Notes: generated by a model from the sequence alone, not told the origin. 64,000 bases of DNA from an uncultured Bacteroidales bacterium (GCA_902779085.1 CACYZY010000001.1:62001-126000); one strand, 5' to 3'. Numbered from the stretch's first letter, positions 17,963 through 27,917 are shown. Translations and numbers: made by a program.

Positions 17963-19009
17963 ATGAAGACTAAAACTAACGTCACTTCTATTTTGCTAGT
18001 ATATACTGGTGGTACTATTGGTATGATTGAGAACCCGGTGACAGGGGCTTTGGAAAATTTTAGCTTTGAGCAGCTCAAGAAGCATGTGCCTGAACTGCAA
18101 AAGTTTGATTTCAATATCGACAGTTGCCAGTTCGATCATCCCATGGACTCATCGGATATGGATGCCAAGGCGTGGCGTATGTTAGTGGATATCATTCAGA
18201 AGAACTATGACAAATATACTGGTTTCGTGGTTCTACACGGTACCGATACGATGGCCTTTACAGCTTCTGCACTAAGCTTTATGCTGCACGGTTTGTCAAA
18301 GCCAGTCATCCTGACAGGTTCTCAACTGCCTATAGGCGTGATACGTACTGATGGCAAGGAAAACTTGCTGACCAGTCTGGAAATAGCAGCGGCACACAGA
18401 CCTGATGGCTTGCCTATGGTACAAGAGGTATGTGTGTATTTTGAGAACAAGCTGATGCGTGGCAACCGTACTACCAAGTTGAATGCTGAAGATTTTAATG
18501 CTTTTCGTTCGTATAACTATCCTGATCTGGCTAATGTGGGTATTCACATTCGTTATAACCAGAATGCGATTCACTATCAGGAGAAGGTGGAACCATTGAA
18601 GGTATATACCGAGATGAATACTAATGTGGCGATACTGAAACTGTTCCCTGGCATACAGGAAATGGTGGTGCGCTCGGTGTTATCGATAGATGGTCTTAAG
18701 GGTGTGGTGCTGGAAACCTATGGCAGTGGTAATGCCCCTCGTAAAGGATGGTTGTTGGATTGCCTGAGTGAAGCTTCTAAGCGTGGCGTTGTGATTATCA
18801 ATGTTACCCAATGCAAGAGTGGTATGGTAGATATGGACCGTTATGAAACGGGTTATCAACTTAAGTCGGCTGGGGTGCTTAGTGGCTATGACATCACTAC
18901 CGAAGCGGCCTTGACCAAACTGATGTTCCTTTTCGGGCAAGGTCTGTCGGTAGATGAAGTACGTCAGGAAATGATGCACTCATTGGTCGGAGAGATCTCA
19001 ATGGATTAA
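17963..19009 (+). CDS. ansA: Type I (cytoplasmic) L-asparaginase
   Basis: A 348-residue enzyme hydrolysing asparagine to aspartate and ammonia. Both catalytic threonine motifs are visible: YTGGTIGM at residues 14-21 and LHGTDTMAFTASALSF at about 93-108. No signal peptide is present and the length fits the cytoplasmic AnsA family (about 340). It is divergent from thrA, whose substrate is aspartate. Upstream TATATTCG (17935-17942) is a one-mismatch -7 candidate. The 3' end overlaps the convergent beta-propeller lipoprotein gene by 4 bp, without a terminator between them. Confidence 0.95.
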   Translation: MKTKTNVTSILLVYTGGTIGMIENPVTGALENFSFEQLKKHVPELQKFDFNIDSCQFDHPMDSSDMDAKAWRMLVDIIQKNYDKYTGFVVLHGTDTMAFTASALSFMLHGLSKPVILTGSQLPIGVIRTDGKENLLTSLEIAAAHRPDGLPMVQEVCVYFENKLMRGNRTTKLNAEDFNAFRSYNYPDLANVGIHIRYNQNAIHYQEKVEPLKVYTEMNTNVAILKLFPGIQEMVVRSVLSIDGLKGVVLETYGSGNAPRKGWLLDCLSEASKRGVVIINVTQCKSGMVDMDRYETGYQLKSAGVLSGYDITTEAALTKLMFLFGQGLSVDEVRQEMMHSLVGEISMD

Positions 19010-20484
19010 TCTGCTTTTTTTCTGAAAACCATGTCGGCTCCTTTTTGATTCTTCAGAGTCAATGCAATCTTCCGTTGGCTGGCCTTTACCCTGTCCTCAA
19101 TCAGTTCAGGAAGGTTGTAGCTCATCATCTGGTCGTTATAGAACTTGGCCGGGTTGTGCTGTGGCAACAGGAAAGGCTTGCTGGCTGTCCCCTGATCATC
19201 GATGTAGGTAATATAGGGCCTGGAGTAATAGCCGTCAATCCTGCGGCTGCTGAATACCATCCAGTGCGAGTTGCCGCCCCATGAGTGGTAGCTGTCGGCA
19301 AGCTCACTGTTCGCACCTTCAAGGGGTCGCATCGCCCCTGTTCCCAGGTCTATAATATGCAGGTCGGCATCCTTATGATTGACAGGGAAGTTGCCGTATC
19401 GGGTCAGGCACACCACCATCCACCTGCCGTCTGGCGATATCCTCGGATGAGAGATGCTCATATCTTCCCTCCTGGCATTGAACAGCGTATCTGCCTTTGT
19501 CCCGATAGTGCCAGTCTCGGCATCGAAATCCACGCGGCACAGGCTGTACTTGAGCTTTTCTATATGGTATGCCACGCTGTCAACAGCCTCGGCCGTGCAG
19601 AAATACAGGCTCCTGCCGTCGGGTGAGAAAGTAGGGAAGGTCTCGTAGGCCTGCGCCGATGCCAGCAGGTCACTGCCGAACACCTCATTCTTCTCCATGT
19701 CGTAGACAAACACGTCCGACTCGGTATCGAACACCTCGACCCTGTCATCGGAATGGTAGTAGTAGCTCTCCCAGGTGGAGTTCACCGAGGCAGCCACATA
19801 CCTTCCCGAAGGATGCCAGTAGGGATACTGCATGTTCCCGCGGGTCTCCTCTGTCCTGGTATTCAGTTTCGTTACAATGCCATTATTGATATAGGCCGTT
19901 CCGGGAGCCTTGGCGCGGCTGTGGAACAGGAACGTGTCAGGCTGCCGCCGGTTGAAGGTGTGGCAGTTCACGCAGCCGTAGTCGGTCATCTTGTTCTCGA
20001 AGATGGGGGTTTCCTCAAAGCTCTCCAGATGCCGCTGGTACAGTCCCATGCGGTTCCACTGCTCATAGGGAGGTATCTTGCGGTAGGCAAGATAAGGGTC
20101 GATGGCTTCGGAAGATACCCTGACACGGATGTCCCTGTAGGCTGTCCATCCCTCCGGTGCCTTTCTGGATACCCTCATGGTTATCTCCCCGTCCATGCAG
20201 GAAGCGAGCAGCCTTCTCCATGCTTTCAGCGGGATGTCGAAGGCACCGTCCTCTGAGCGTACGTCTATTTTATTGTCTGCCCCTATAATTGTCAGATGAT
20301 ACTCTCCCGTCTCCAGCAGAGACAAGTTAAGCGGAGCTATGTTACAGGGTACCATCACCCCGTCATAGTCAGGGAAAACGGGTGCTGGCCTGTCAGTTTG
20401 CCCGACAATGCTGACCCCGCCCCGGGAGCAGGCCCAGAGCTGCATCATCCAAATGAGAGTAAGTATATACCTGGTGTAATCCAT
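19006..20484 (-). CDS. Lipoprotein with single c-type haem motif and PD40/TolB-like beta-propeller
   Basis: A 492-residue predicted lipoprotein (leader ending WACSRGG, Cys19). After an Ig-like N-terminal part (about 30-130), a segment carries one haem-attachment motif, C171-V-N-C174-H175, followed by about five WD40-like PD40 repeats with the FSPDGRSLYF and ISPDGRWMVV signature. This suggests a periplasm-facing propeller that may bind one c-type haem; substrate and function are unknown. It follows the DUF6057-type gene by 14 bp. Both genes are GC-richer than the rest, use AGG and CGG arginine codons freely, and seem to belong with the upstream SusC/SusD pair. Family call good, function not assigned. 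Confidence 0.8.
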   Translation of the reverse strand: MDYTRYILTLIWMMQLWACSRGGVSIVGQTDRPAPVFPDYDGVMVPCNIAPLNLSLLETGEYHLTIIGADNKIDVRSEDGAFDIPLKAWRRLLASCMDGEITMRVSRKAPEGWTAYRDIRVRVSSEAIDPYLAYRKIPPYEQWNRMGLYQRHLESFEETPIFENKMTDYGCVNCHTFNRRQPDTFLFHSRAKAPGTAYINNGIVTKLNTRTEETRGNMQYPYWHPSGRYVAASVNSTWESYYYHSDDRVEVFDTESDVFVYDMEKNEVFGSDLLASAQAYETFPTFSPDGRSLYFCTAEAVDSVAYHIEKLKYSLCRVDFDAETGTIGTKADTLFNARREDMSISHPRISPDGRWMVVCLTRYGNFPVNHKDADLHIIDLGTGAMRPLEGANSELADSYHSWGGNSHWMVFSSRRIDGYYSRPYITYIDDQGTASKPFLLPQHNPAKFYNDQMMSYNLPELIEDRVKASQRKIALTLKNQKGADMVFRKKAD

Positions 20485-20498
20485 AGTCCTGCTTCTTT

Positions 20499-22259
20499 TT
20501 AGTCAAACATATAGTAGTACCAGTAAGTGCCCCTGTACGAGGCCAACGCCGCCTGCAGGTTCTGATTGTTCCTTCGGGCATTCAGCACGGTCTGTCTGAA
20601 AGCCATGAAACGGCTGACCGTCTCATCATCCACCCCATGGCTGCGGCAGTAATCCTCGTCGTGCTCGGCCAGTACTGTCACTGCCTGCTGCATCAACGGC
20701 GGTACGCTTTGACCTTCCCGATAAGGCAGGTACCTGTCTGCCAGATAGCGGATGCCTTCCATGTTCTTGTCAAGCATCATCATTGCCATGGCATATTCCA
20801 GCGCATGCGTCTCGTCTGTCCCCGTCTCTATGACCTTGACCAGGTCTGCCTTGATGCCGTCCAGCACCACGAACGAAGGTTGTGGGGCAGGCAGGCTCCT
20901 GCGCTTCTGTCCCAGTTCGGGATCACTTTCCACAGCCTTGTCATTATAGAGGAACCTGCGCATACCCTTAGCCCACTCCCTGTAGGCATAGGTCCTCTCC
21001 AACCGGGAGATGTATTTCTCTGCCACCTTATAGTCGCCATAGATGAGGCGTTCCTTCACCAGCAGCTTCAGCAATGTCGGGTTGCCATAGGTCGTGGCTA
21101 TCATGGTGCCGAACGACAGGCACAGGGCCTCGCTGATCACACCCGTATGGTAGTATATATGACTGAACAGCACATTGAGGTCATTATAGGCCTGATAGCC
21201 CACCATCAGGCTCTGTGCCCCCTTCTGAGGATACCTGAAAAGGTCAGTCATCATCTTTCCCTGGTGGGACAGGGCCAGGTTGAGGCAGTTCAGGTGCAGG
21301 TAGTTCTGATAGTTAAGGTCTCTGTTTCCCGTAATCCCTGCCCAGTCCTCACGGTTGATGCAGTTCATCAGACAGGCCAATGTGCGGAAGTCCTTATTCG
21401 CCCTCTTCTCAGACTGGGTGTACAGGAACAGCCCACCTGCGACCAAGAACATAAAAACGGCTGCTGCCTGTACCACAGGCTTCAGCTGAAGCCTGTTACT
21501 TATTCCGGCAACAATCATGACGGCAGTTACAAACAGCCAGGAGAGGGACTGCCAGAGCCCCTGTCCTACATAGTATTCATAATAGCCCATAGTCCAAAGG
21601 GCATAGTCAAAGCCGACTATCTTTCCGTCAGAAACAGTAATAAAGGCGGCAGCCAGGCATGCAAGAAGATAAGCGGATGACATCCATCCCCTCCTGGGAC
21701 TCTGCAGCATGTCAAAGATGAAGGCACAGATTGCGAATAGGGTGGCAATGCTGCCAACATAGACAAATAATAATAAGGTGAAGACAATGCCTGTCAACAG
21801 GCTATAATATATGGAAGCCCTTCTTCTGATCAGGATATAGACGTATAGAAGGACAGAAAAGCACAGCATGGCCACTATCGCCTCGTAATGATAACCCATA
21901 TCCAGTAGGCAGATGCCCTGCAAATAAGCCGGCAACAGGGTTAGTGGGCACCATGTCATATTATCGTTTAGTCTGTATATGGAACGCCACAGGAGCATTC
22001 CGGTTATTGTGGTGATAACAGCAGTTATAACGGCCCCTGCCCAGGGCAGGTGGAAGAACTGTACAAGGAACTGTGAGGCCAGGGTGGAGAAGCCGCCTGT
22101 TTGCCGGAGAAGCCCTGCCAAGTAGTCTGCATCCCAGAGGAATATCTGCTGCTGCTCACGGTACATGAAAAGAGGCTCCTGGGTACTATGCAGGAGAATG
22201 GCATATAGGGCACAGAGCAACATGCCAAAGATAAGTATTATGACAGTCCTTGACTTCAT
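20499..22259 (-). CDS. DUF6057-type polytopic membrane protein
   Basis: A 586-residue protein with about ten or more membrane helices in the first 290 residues (for example at 5-23, 60-92 and 140-200) and a soluble, helical C-terminal half that looks repeat-like (segments with YAYREWAKG and DETHALEYAMAMMM). It resembles the family known as DUF6057, found in Bacteroidales near SusC/SusD genes and propeller lipoproteins; no biochemical role is known to me. The ATG lies only 17 bp after the T-run of the terminator-like hairpin that follows susD. High GC and different arginine codons set it apart from its surroundings and create long open antisense frames, which I reject as genes. Confidence 0.75.
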   Translation of the reverse strand: MKSRTVIILIFGMLLCALYAILLHSTQEPLFMYREQQQIFLWDADYLAGLLRQTGGFSTLASQFLVQFFHLPWAGAVITAVITTITGMLLWRSIYRLNDNMTWCPLTLLPAYLQGICLLDMGYHYEAIVAMLCFSVLLYVYILIRRRASIYYSLLTGIVFTLLLFVYVGSIATLFAICAFIFDMLQSPRRGWMSSAYLLACLAAAFITVSDGKIVGFDYALWTMGYYEYYVGQGLWQSLSWLFVTAVMIVAGISNRLQLKPVVQAAAVFMFLVAGGLFLYTQSEKRANKDFRTLACLMNCINREDWAGITGNRDLNYQNYLHLNCLNLALSHQGKMMTDLFRYPQKGAQSLMVGYQAYNDLNVLFSHIYYHTGVISEALCLSFGTMIATTYGNPTLLKLLVKERLIYGDYKVAEKYISRLERTYAYREWAKGMRRFLYNDKAVESDPELGQKRRSLPAPQPSFVVLDGIKADLVKVIETGTDETHALEYAMAMMMLDKNMEGIRYLADRYLPYREGQSVPPLMQQAVTVLAEHDEDYCRSHGVDDETVSRFMAFRQTVLNARRNNQNLQAALASYRGTYWYYYMFD

Positions 22260-22275
22260 GAATCTAGAATATCAT

Positions 22276-22309
22276 TAAAAAGAGGGGCAAGCCCAGAGAC
22301 TTGCCCCTC
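22276..22309 (-). terminator. Terminator-like hairpin after susD
   Basis: On the minus strand a 10-bp perfect stem (GAGGGGCAAG with CTTGCCCCTC, 22282-22291 and 22300-22309, 8-nt loop) is followed by five T residues (22281-22277). It lies 39 bp after the susD stop and only 17 bp before the next start codon on the same strand, so it may allow partial readthrough. Confidence 0.85.
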
Positions 22310-22348
22310 CCAGTCATTCAAACTTTAATATCAATAGAAGGTTATTGA

Positions 22349-24223
22349 TTACTTCCAGTTCTCATTCTGAACGAAACGACCCATAGCGGTCTGGATCTCG
22401 GTAATAGGAATTGGGAAGGTTACCCAGTTCTCATTGTAAACGTTACCGAACTTGCCAGGGAAATAAGTTCCTTCGTATGCACGATAGTCGTTCAGCACCT
22501 TACCAACGGTACCCCAACGGGCGATATCGAACCAGCGGTGACCTTCCATACCGAACTCGGCACGCATCTCACGCTCAAGAGCAGTATGAGCCTCTGTTGC
22601 ATTTGCAAAGCTCTTATATAAGCCTATACGGTAATTTGCAGCAGCACCAGACTCAGTCTTGCCTGTCACCTTGTTGTCAAATGTCTTACCAGCAGCCTCA
22701 TTCTTAACGAAACTGTTAGCTGCGCGCTCACGAACCTGGTTGATAAGCTTCAGTGCTGTATCAAGGTCTTTCTCGTGGATGGCCACCTCGGCACGCATCA
22801 GCAGGATGTCAGCGAAGCGGATCACATGGTAGTTGGCAGCATTTGAGCCGACAGCATTAAGCACAGCCGTATTGCCATAGTCAGACTTCCTAGCCTGGTA
22901 CTTGATGTTCATGTTCAGACCACCGTTGGTGTAATCACGTACCCAACCGCCGATTGAGGTAGGAATACCCCAATCCAGATAAGGAACGCCGAAACGGCCA
23001 GCGCAGTAATCAACACGTGGGTCAAGTGGAGTATCCAAATCAGTTACAGGATTAGGGTTACCCATTACTGTGCGAGGCTCATAGTCGGTGTAGTTTGCCA
23101 AAGGCAGACCGTCTTCGTCCACCATGAAACTGTTCACGAACTCATAAGTCGGCTGGTAGAAGCCCCAACCACCCATGCCGAGAGCACCAGGAACACCAAC
23201 TGCAGGGCTATATATAGGAGCGTTGGAATCCGTTTGGGTACCCTGAATAGTCAACTGTACGTCAAATACTGATTCACCTGTCCAGTCTGAAGTAGCAGCA
23301 TTATTGAACAACTCACCATAGGTCTTAGCCAACTGGAACTTCTTGCCCTTAGCGTCAACACCATTATTGATAATGTCGTCCAATAGGGTCTTGGCATCGT
23401 TCCAGTGGTCTTCTGTAGCGTTCGTGCCATTGTAAGGAGAAGACCAGTACAGGTACAACTTTGCCAACATAGCCTTGGCCATCCAGCAGGTAGCACGGCC
23501 ATACTGCTGCGCACCATAACCGGTTTTATTAGTCCATGTCTCAGGCAGTTTGCTTGCCGCACTCTGCAGGTCAGCAGCCACCTTGTCCCAAATATATATA
23601 TAGTTACCACTCTCGTCAACGTTGCTTACTTGCGGATTGGCAGATGCCTGATAGTCCTCTAGGGTAACATAAGGAATAGCGGCACCGAACATACGGATAC
23701 CCTCGAACATCCAGACTCCCTTAATAAAATTAGCCTCGGCCTTTATCATATCAGGATCATCAACAGCATCACTTGCCTTGTTTACCATGTCAATCACGTT
23801 GTTGCAACGCTTGACAGCTTCATAAACAGCAGCCCACTTACCCTGAATGTAAGAGTTGGCGGCAGAGAAAGAATACACCTCAATAGCGGTAAAGTCTGAC
23901 TGGTCAGATGACTGCGAACCCTTGTTGGCATCTCCACCGGCAACATCGCCAAAACAGTAGTTTGACAATGCTGCATATCCCATCCATCCTGTCTGGTTCA
24001 TGTTGTTGAGGGATGAGTAGGCACCTGTCAGCACCATGTCAATGCCTTCTGTATTGAGCAGCGCATTCTCCGATGCTGTACCTGCAGGCTCGAGCAGCAG
24101 GAAGTCGTCACCGCAGCTACTCATTGACAAAGTAGCCAATGCCATAGCTGAATAGATTATTGCTTTTTTCATATTGTTCTTGTTATTTAAATTGTTTTTC
24201 ATGTTTATATACTCATTACTCAA
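22349..24223 (-). CDS. SusD/RagB-family outer-membrane nutrient-binding lipoprotein
   Basis: The surface lipoprotein partner of the SusC transporter, binding its substrate and closing the barrel. The frame gives 624 residues from 24223; the signal peptide really starts at ATG 24172 (MKKAIIYSAMALATLS), with lipobox SMSSC, giving 607 residues. Family landmarks are FLLLEPAG after the lipid cysteine, TEGIDMVLTGAYSSL, the N-terminal TPR-like helices, and near the end REMRAEFGMEGHRWFDIARWG. It lies 7 bp after susC. Substrate cannot be read from the sequence; no glycosidase is adjacent. Confidence 0.95.
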   Translation of the reverse strand: MSNEYINMKNNLNNKNNMKKAIIYSAMALATLSMSSCGDDFLLLEPAGTASENALLNTEGIDMVLTGAYSSLNNMNQTGWMGYAALSNYCFGDVAGGDANKGSQSSDQSDFTAIEVYSFSAANSYIQGKWAAVYEAVKRCNNVIDMVNKASDAVDDPDMIKAEANFIKGVWMFEGIRMFGAAIPYVTLEDYQASANPQVSNVDESGNYIYIWDKVAADLQSAASKLPETWTNKTGYGAQQYGRATCWMAKAMLAKLYLYWSSPYNGTNATEDHWNDAKTLLDDIINNGVDAKGKKFQLAKTYGELFNNAATSDWTGESVFDVQLTIQGTQTDSNAPIYSPAVGVPGALGMGGWGFYQPTYEFVNSFMVDEDGLPLANYTDYEPRTVMGNPNPVTDLDTPLDPRVDYCAGRFGVPYLDWGIPTSIGGWVRDYTNGGLNMNIKYQARKSDYGNTAVLNAVGSNAANYHVIRFADILLMRAEVAIHEKDLDTALKLINQVRERAANSFVKNEAAGKTFDNKVTGKTESGAAANYRIGLYKSFANATEAHTALEREMRAEFGMEGHRWFDIARWGTVGKVLNDYRAYEGTYFPGKFGNVYNENWVTFPIPITEIQTAMGRFVQNENWK

Positions 24224-24230
24224 CTTATGA

Positions 24231-27200
24231 TTAGAAGTCGATATTCACACCGAACAGATACTGACGTGGCATACCGTATGCACCGTAGTCAATGCCCTTG
24301 TTCATATCGCTATCCACGCGGTTAACTTCTGGATCTAGACCATCGTAACCAGTGATAGTGAACAAATTAGATAACTGGACGTAGAAACGGATGCGTGACA
24401 GAGTTAGCTTGCTAACCAGTTTCTTAGGCAGAGAATAACCTAAAGTCAGAGTCTGCATACGCAAGAATGAACCGTCGGTTACATAGTTTGAGTGTGACTG
24501 AGTGTTCTCAGCATGGGTGTCACCATATACCCACAAAGGCAGGGTTCCATTAGGATTGCTTGGACTCCAAGCCTTTTCGATACGGTCATAAGAATATACG
24601 TTACCCAAATTACCCCACAGAGTGTAGTACTCATAGTGCTTATAGACATCGTTACCAAGTGAGTAGTACAGATAAGTGCTCAGATCGAAGTCCTTCCACT
24701 GCAGACCGATATTGAAACCACCTGTCAAGTCTGGATGAGGATTACCAATAAAAGTACGGTCATTTGCGTTCACCTTACCGTCGCCATCAACATCCTTCCA
24801 CTTATAGTGACCCACATAGCTGGCGGCTGACTTCTGCAAGTCTTCCTTAGAAGCCACGCCATAAGGCAGTGCAGGATAGTTCAGCACATCGTCAACGCTC
24901 TTGTAGATGCCGTCATCCACATAGCCGTAGAACATACCTACAGGGTGTCCGACAGTAGTGATAGTCATCTGAGAAATACGAGAAGAGTAGAACAGGTCAG
25001 AAGCACCCAGCTTAGTTACTTCGTTCTTGTACCAAGATGCATTAGCATTGATATTGTACTGTACCTGACCAATCTTGTCTCTCCAACCGATAGAGAAGTC
25101 GATACCGGTGTTCTTGATGTTACCCTGGTTGGTGTTAGGCTTTGTAGCGGCACCTGCCAACGTGGTCCAGGATGCTGGCACCAGCATGTCAGAGGTCTTC
25201 TTGATATAGAAGTCAAAGGTAGAAGTCAGCCTGTTGTTCAGAGCCGTCAGGTCGAAACCGACGTTGAACATCTTGATGGTCTCCCACTTTGCATAGACGT
25301 CACCCAGAGCTGTCAGAGCGTAACCCGTGGCAGCACCAGAGTTCGCACCTGCAATACCATAGAGATACCGGCTCGGGTTAGCATACTGGAATGCGTAGTT
25401 GTAGGCACCGATATTAGAGTTACCAGTTGTACCATAACCTGCACGAATCTTCAAGTCATCCAACCAAGTTGCATGAGCCTTCTCCATGAACTTCTCATCA
25501 GAGATACGCCAACCTAATGATATTGATGGGAAAGTACCCCAACGATTGTCAGGATTGAACTTAGAAGATGCATCACGACGGATAGTAGCTGTTACCAGAT
25601 ACTTACCCATGTAAGAGTAGTCCAGACGACCGAAGAGGCCGAACATGGTAGTCTTTGAACCCATGCCGCCGTCGTTACCAAGTGAAGCGGTTCCACCATT
25701 GCCGATGGTCCATGAATTGGTGTCGTCCTGCAACGGATAGTCTTCACGCCAAGCGCTTATGTTGCGGCCAAGACCCATCTTCAGAGCCTCGGTACCCACC
25801 ATCACAGTGAAGTCGTGCTTGTCAGCCACGTTGAACTTATAGGTAGCGGTGTTGGTCCACTGCCAACCAAAGGTCCAGCTACCATTCTCATTTAGCCGGT
25901 TGTGTGCACGGCCTTCCTTATCATACATGATAGAGATCTTGTTCATTGACAAGCCCCAGCCACCGTTCAGATTCACTGCAAACTGTGAACGGAAGCTCAG
26001 ACCCTTAATCCAAGGATCTTTAAGTTCAGCGAAGAAAGAAGACTGCAGACGGAACATACGGTTCCAGTTGTCATATCCATTAACAACGCTGGACAGAGCT
26101 GAGTAGTTACGGCCACCATTACCCTGAGAACCTGCGAAGTCGCCACCTACGTTGTAAGCAGGAACCCACTTGTTCATGGTATAAGTCTGACCGAAAGTAG
26201 AAGCATCACCCTGACCACCACGTTCACCACGCATCATCATAACAGCTGCGTTAGTATTTTGGCCAATTGTGAAATGCTTTGAAGGATTGAATGTTGTATT
26301 GACACGCAATGAGTAACGTTCGAAGCTTGATCCCTTGATCGTACCGTTACGGTCCTGATATGCCAAAGACATTGCGTACTGGCCTTTCTCACCGCCACCC
26401 ATTACTGACAGCTCGTGGTTCTGTGACCAGCCGGTCTGGGTTACCATGCCGTACCAGTCTGTACCAGCGCGTGCCTCTTCCTCGGTACCACCAAGGATAT
26501 CCTTGATATAGTAGTAAGAAGACAGTGCATAAGACTGACCGCCGTTTGGCTTATAATTTGCCACCAAATTCTCGTATGAGCCAAATTGCTCCATAACCTG
26601 AGCCTTACTCAAGCCGGCAGGAACGATGGTGTAAGGCATCTGCAGCTCACCGTTCTTAATGGAACCGAACTGCTGGTGACCTACTGCATTGATGTCAGCA
26701 CCGCGGACGTCTACCTGATTATGCTGAGACTGCTCGATAGCCTTCATGTAGTCCCATGCACCGAGGGTCTTGAAACCGTCGTTTGCCATGGTTGATGCAG
26801 AAATGTAACCTGAGTAAGATACGCGAACCTTACCTTCCTTGTTACCCTGCTTGGTAGTAATGATGATGACACCATTAGCAGCACGAGCACCGTAGATAGC
26901 GGTTGCTGCAGCGTCCTTCAAAACCTGGAAAGAATCGATATCGTTAGGGTTCACTGAGTTCACATCAACACCCTGAACACCGTCAACGATGATCAGAGGG
27001 TCAGAACCATTCACACCACCGACACCACGTACGCGGATAGTCGTACCAGCACCTGGAGCACCACCTGCAGACACATACACACCGGCTGCACGGCCCTGCA
27101 GTGCCTCAGCGAAGGTTGCAACAGGCTGCTCAGCGATAGCGTCACGTGATACAACAGCCACAGAACCGGTAATATCCTTCTTTGCCTGCGTACCGTAACC

Positions 27201-27590
27201 AACGACTACGACTTCGTCCAGAGTCTCAGCGTCTTCCTTCAGGGTAACCTGCAGAGAGTTCTGTCCGTTAGGCAGGTTGATTTCCTGAGTAATGTAACCG
27301 ATGTAAGAAACAACGATCACTGCACCGTTAGGTACGCCCTGGATAACGGCGTTACCGTCCATGTCAGTGATTGAACCGATTGTAGTGCCTCTAACGAGAA
27401 CGTTGGCACCGATGACTGGACCCATTGCATCGTTAACTGTTACTGTAACTGTGCGTCCGTTCTGCTGAACAGCAGCTACACCTTCAGTTGACATTGCATC
27501 CACGCCAGAAGCCATTGCAGGGCTTGCGGCAATCAGAAGCAGGGAAGCTCCATAGAGGAAGGTCCTTTTCCAATTCTTAATGTCATTCAT
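24231..27590 (-). CDS. SusC/RagA-family TonB-dependent outer-membrane transporter
   Basis: An outer-membrane transporter of 1119 residues when started at ATG 27590 (MNDIKNWKRTFLYGASLLL). The longer frame to 27698 adds 36 Lys/Arg-rich residues in front of the signal peptide and is not favoured. In order: signal peptide ending SPAMA, a carboxypeptidase-like regulatory domain (about 45-120, GTTIGSITDMDGNAVI), the TonB-box region DEVVVVGYGTQAKKDITGS, a plug with RGVGGVNGSDPLIIVDGV, and a large barrel ending VNIDF. It is a partner of the SusD-like lipoprotein 7 bp downstream. A consensus promoter at 27792-27823 would give a leader of about 195 nt. Confidence 0.96.
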   Translation of the reverse strand: MNDIKNWKRTFLYGASLLLIAASPAMASGVDAMSTEGVAAVQQNGRTVTVTVNDAMGPVIGANVLVRGTTIGSITDMDGNAVIQGVPNGAVIVVSYIGYITQEINLPNGQNSLQVTLKEDAETLDEVVVVGYGTQAKKDITGSVAVVSRDAIAEQPVATFAEALQGRAAGVYVSAGGAPGAGTTIRVRGVGGVNGSDPLIIVDGVQGVDVNSVNPNDIDSFQVLKDAAATAIYGARAANGVIIITTKQGNKEGKVRVSYSGYISASTMANDGFKTLGAWDYMKAIEQSQHNQVDVRGADINAVGHQQFGSIKNGELQMPYTIVPAGLSKAQVMEQFGSYENLVANYKPNGGQSYALSSYYYIKDILGGTEEEARAGTDWYGMVTQTGWSQNHELSVMGGGEKGQYAMSLAYQDRNGTIKGSSFERYSLRVNTTFNPSKHFTIGQNTNAAVMMMRGERGGQGDASTFGQTYTMNKWVPAYNVGGDFAGSQGNGGRNYSALSSVVNGYDNWNRMFRLQSSFFAELKDPWIKGLSFRSQFAVNLNGGWGLSMNKISIMYDKEGRAHNRLNENGSWTFGWQWTNTATYKFNVADKHDFTVMVGTEALKMGLGRNISAWREDYPLQDDTNSWTIGNGGTASLGNDGGMGSKTTMFGLFGRLDYSYMGKYLVTATIRRDASSKFNPDNRWGTFPSISLGWRISDEKFMEKAHATWLDDLKIRAGYGTTGNSNIGAYNYAFQYANPSRYLYGIAGANSGAATGYALTALGDVYAKWETIKMFNVGFDLTALNNRLTSTFDFYIKKTSDMLVPASWTTLAGAATKPNTNQGNIKNTGIDFSIGWRDKIGQVQYNINANASWYKNEVTKLGASDLFYSSRISQMTITTVGHPVGMFYGYVDDGIYKSVDDVLNYPALPYGVASKEDLQKSAASYVGHYKWKDVDGDGKVNANDRTFIGNPHPDLTGGFNIGLQWKDFDLSTYLYYSLGNDVYKHYEYYTLWGNLGNVYSYDRIEKAWSPSNPNGTLPLWVYGDTHAENTQSHSNYVTDGSFLRMQTLTLGYSLPKKLVSKLTLSRIRFYVQLSNLFTITGYDGLDPEVNRVDSDMNKGIDYGAYGMPRQYLFGVNIDF

Positions 27591-27722
27591 AATAAAAAAA
27601 TTTAAGTTAATGTAAAACTTTTCTTTATAAAATCTCTTTTTCTTTCTTTCTTTTCTTAATCTATACACTGATTTCGTACATTCACATGTACTAATCATAA
27701 GTTGCCAAAAAGGCGCATATCT

Positions 27723-27738
27723 CCCTTATATATAAGGG
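27723..27738. promoter_or_regulatory. Perfect 16-bp palindrome in the susC leader
   Basis: CCCTTATATATAAGGG is its own reverse complement. It lies inside the predicted 5' untranslated region of susC, about 135 bp before the ATG, so it could be an operator or, as RNA, a hairpin with a 6-bp stem. Function unknown. Confidence 0.45.
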
Positions 27739-27791
27739 GTTACTAAGCGACTACCGCTGTAATCGTACTCTTTATGCATATTTTCACTTCA

Positions 27792-27823
27792 CAAACTTAA
27801 ATCTTTTTAAATAAATCTGCAAA
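27792..27823 (-). promoter_or_regulatory. Promoter of the susC-susD operon
   Basis: On the minus strand, TTTG (27820-27823) is followed after 20 bp by TAAGTTTG (27792-27799), both matching the Bacteroidota -33 and -7 elements. Transcription would start near 27785, leaving a long AT-rich leader before susC. Confidence 0.65.
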
Positions 27824-27917
27824 TAATTTTACTTTTTTTTTCATTTCGTCTTTTCCACTCCTTCTATTTCAGTTTTCTCTTTTCCCTTTTCGCGCTCAAT
27901 AATATATATGGTGTAAA

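Noticed and set aside
20637-21680. Plus-strand open frame of 347 codons
   Set aside because: Antisense to the DUF6057-type gene, in a GC-rich stretch where long shadow frames are expected; no signal, domain or start context.
24945-25517. Plus-strand open frame of 190 codons
   Set aside because: Antisense to susC, no family resemblance.
27591-27698. 36-residue N-terminal extension of SusC
   Set aside because: Lies in the predicted leader, is Lys/Arg-rich and precedes a complete signal peptide, so it would prevent normal export.
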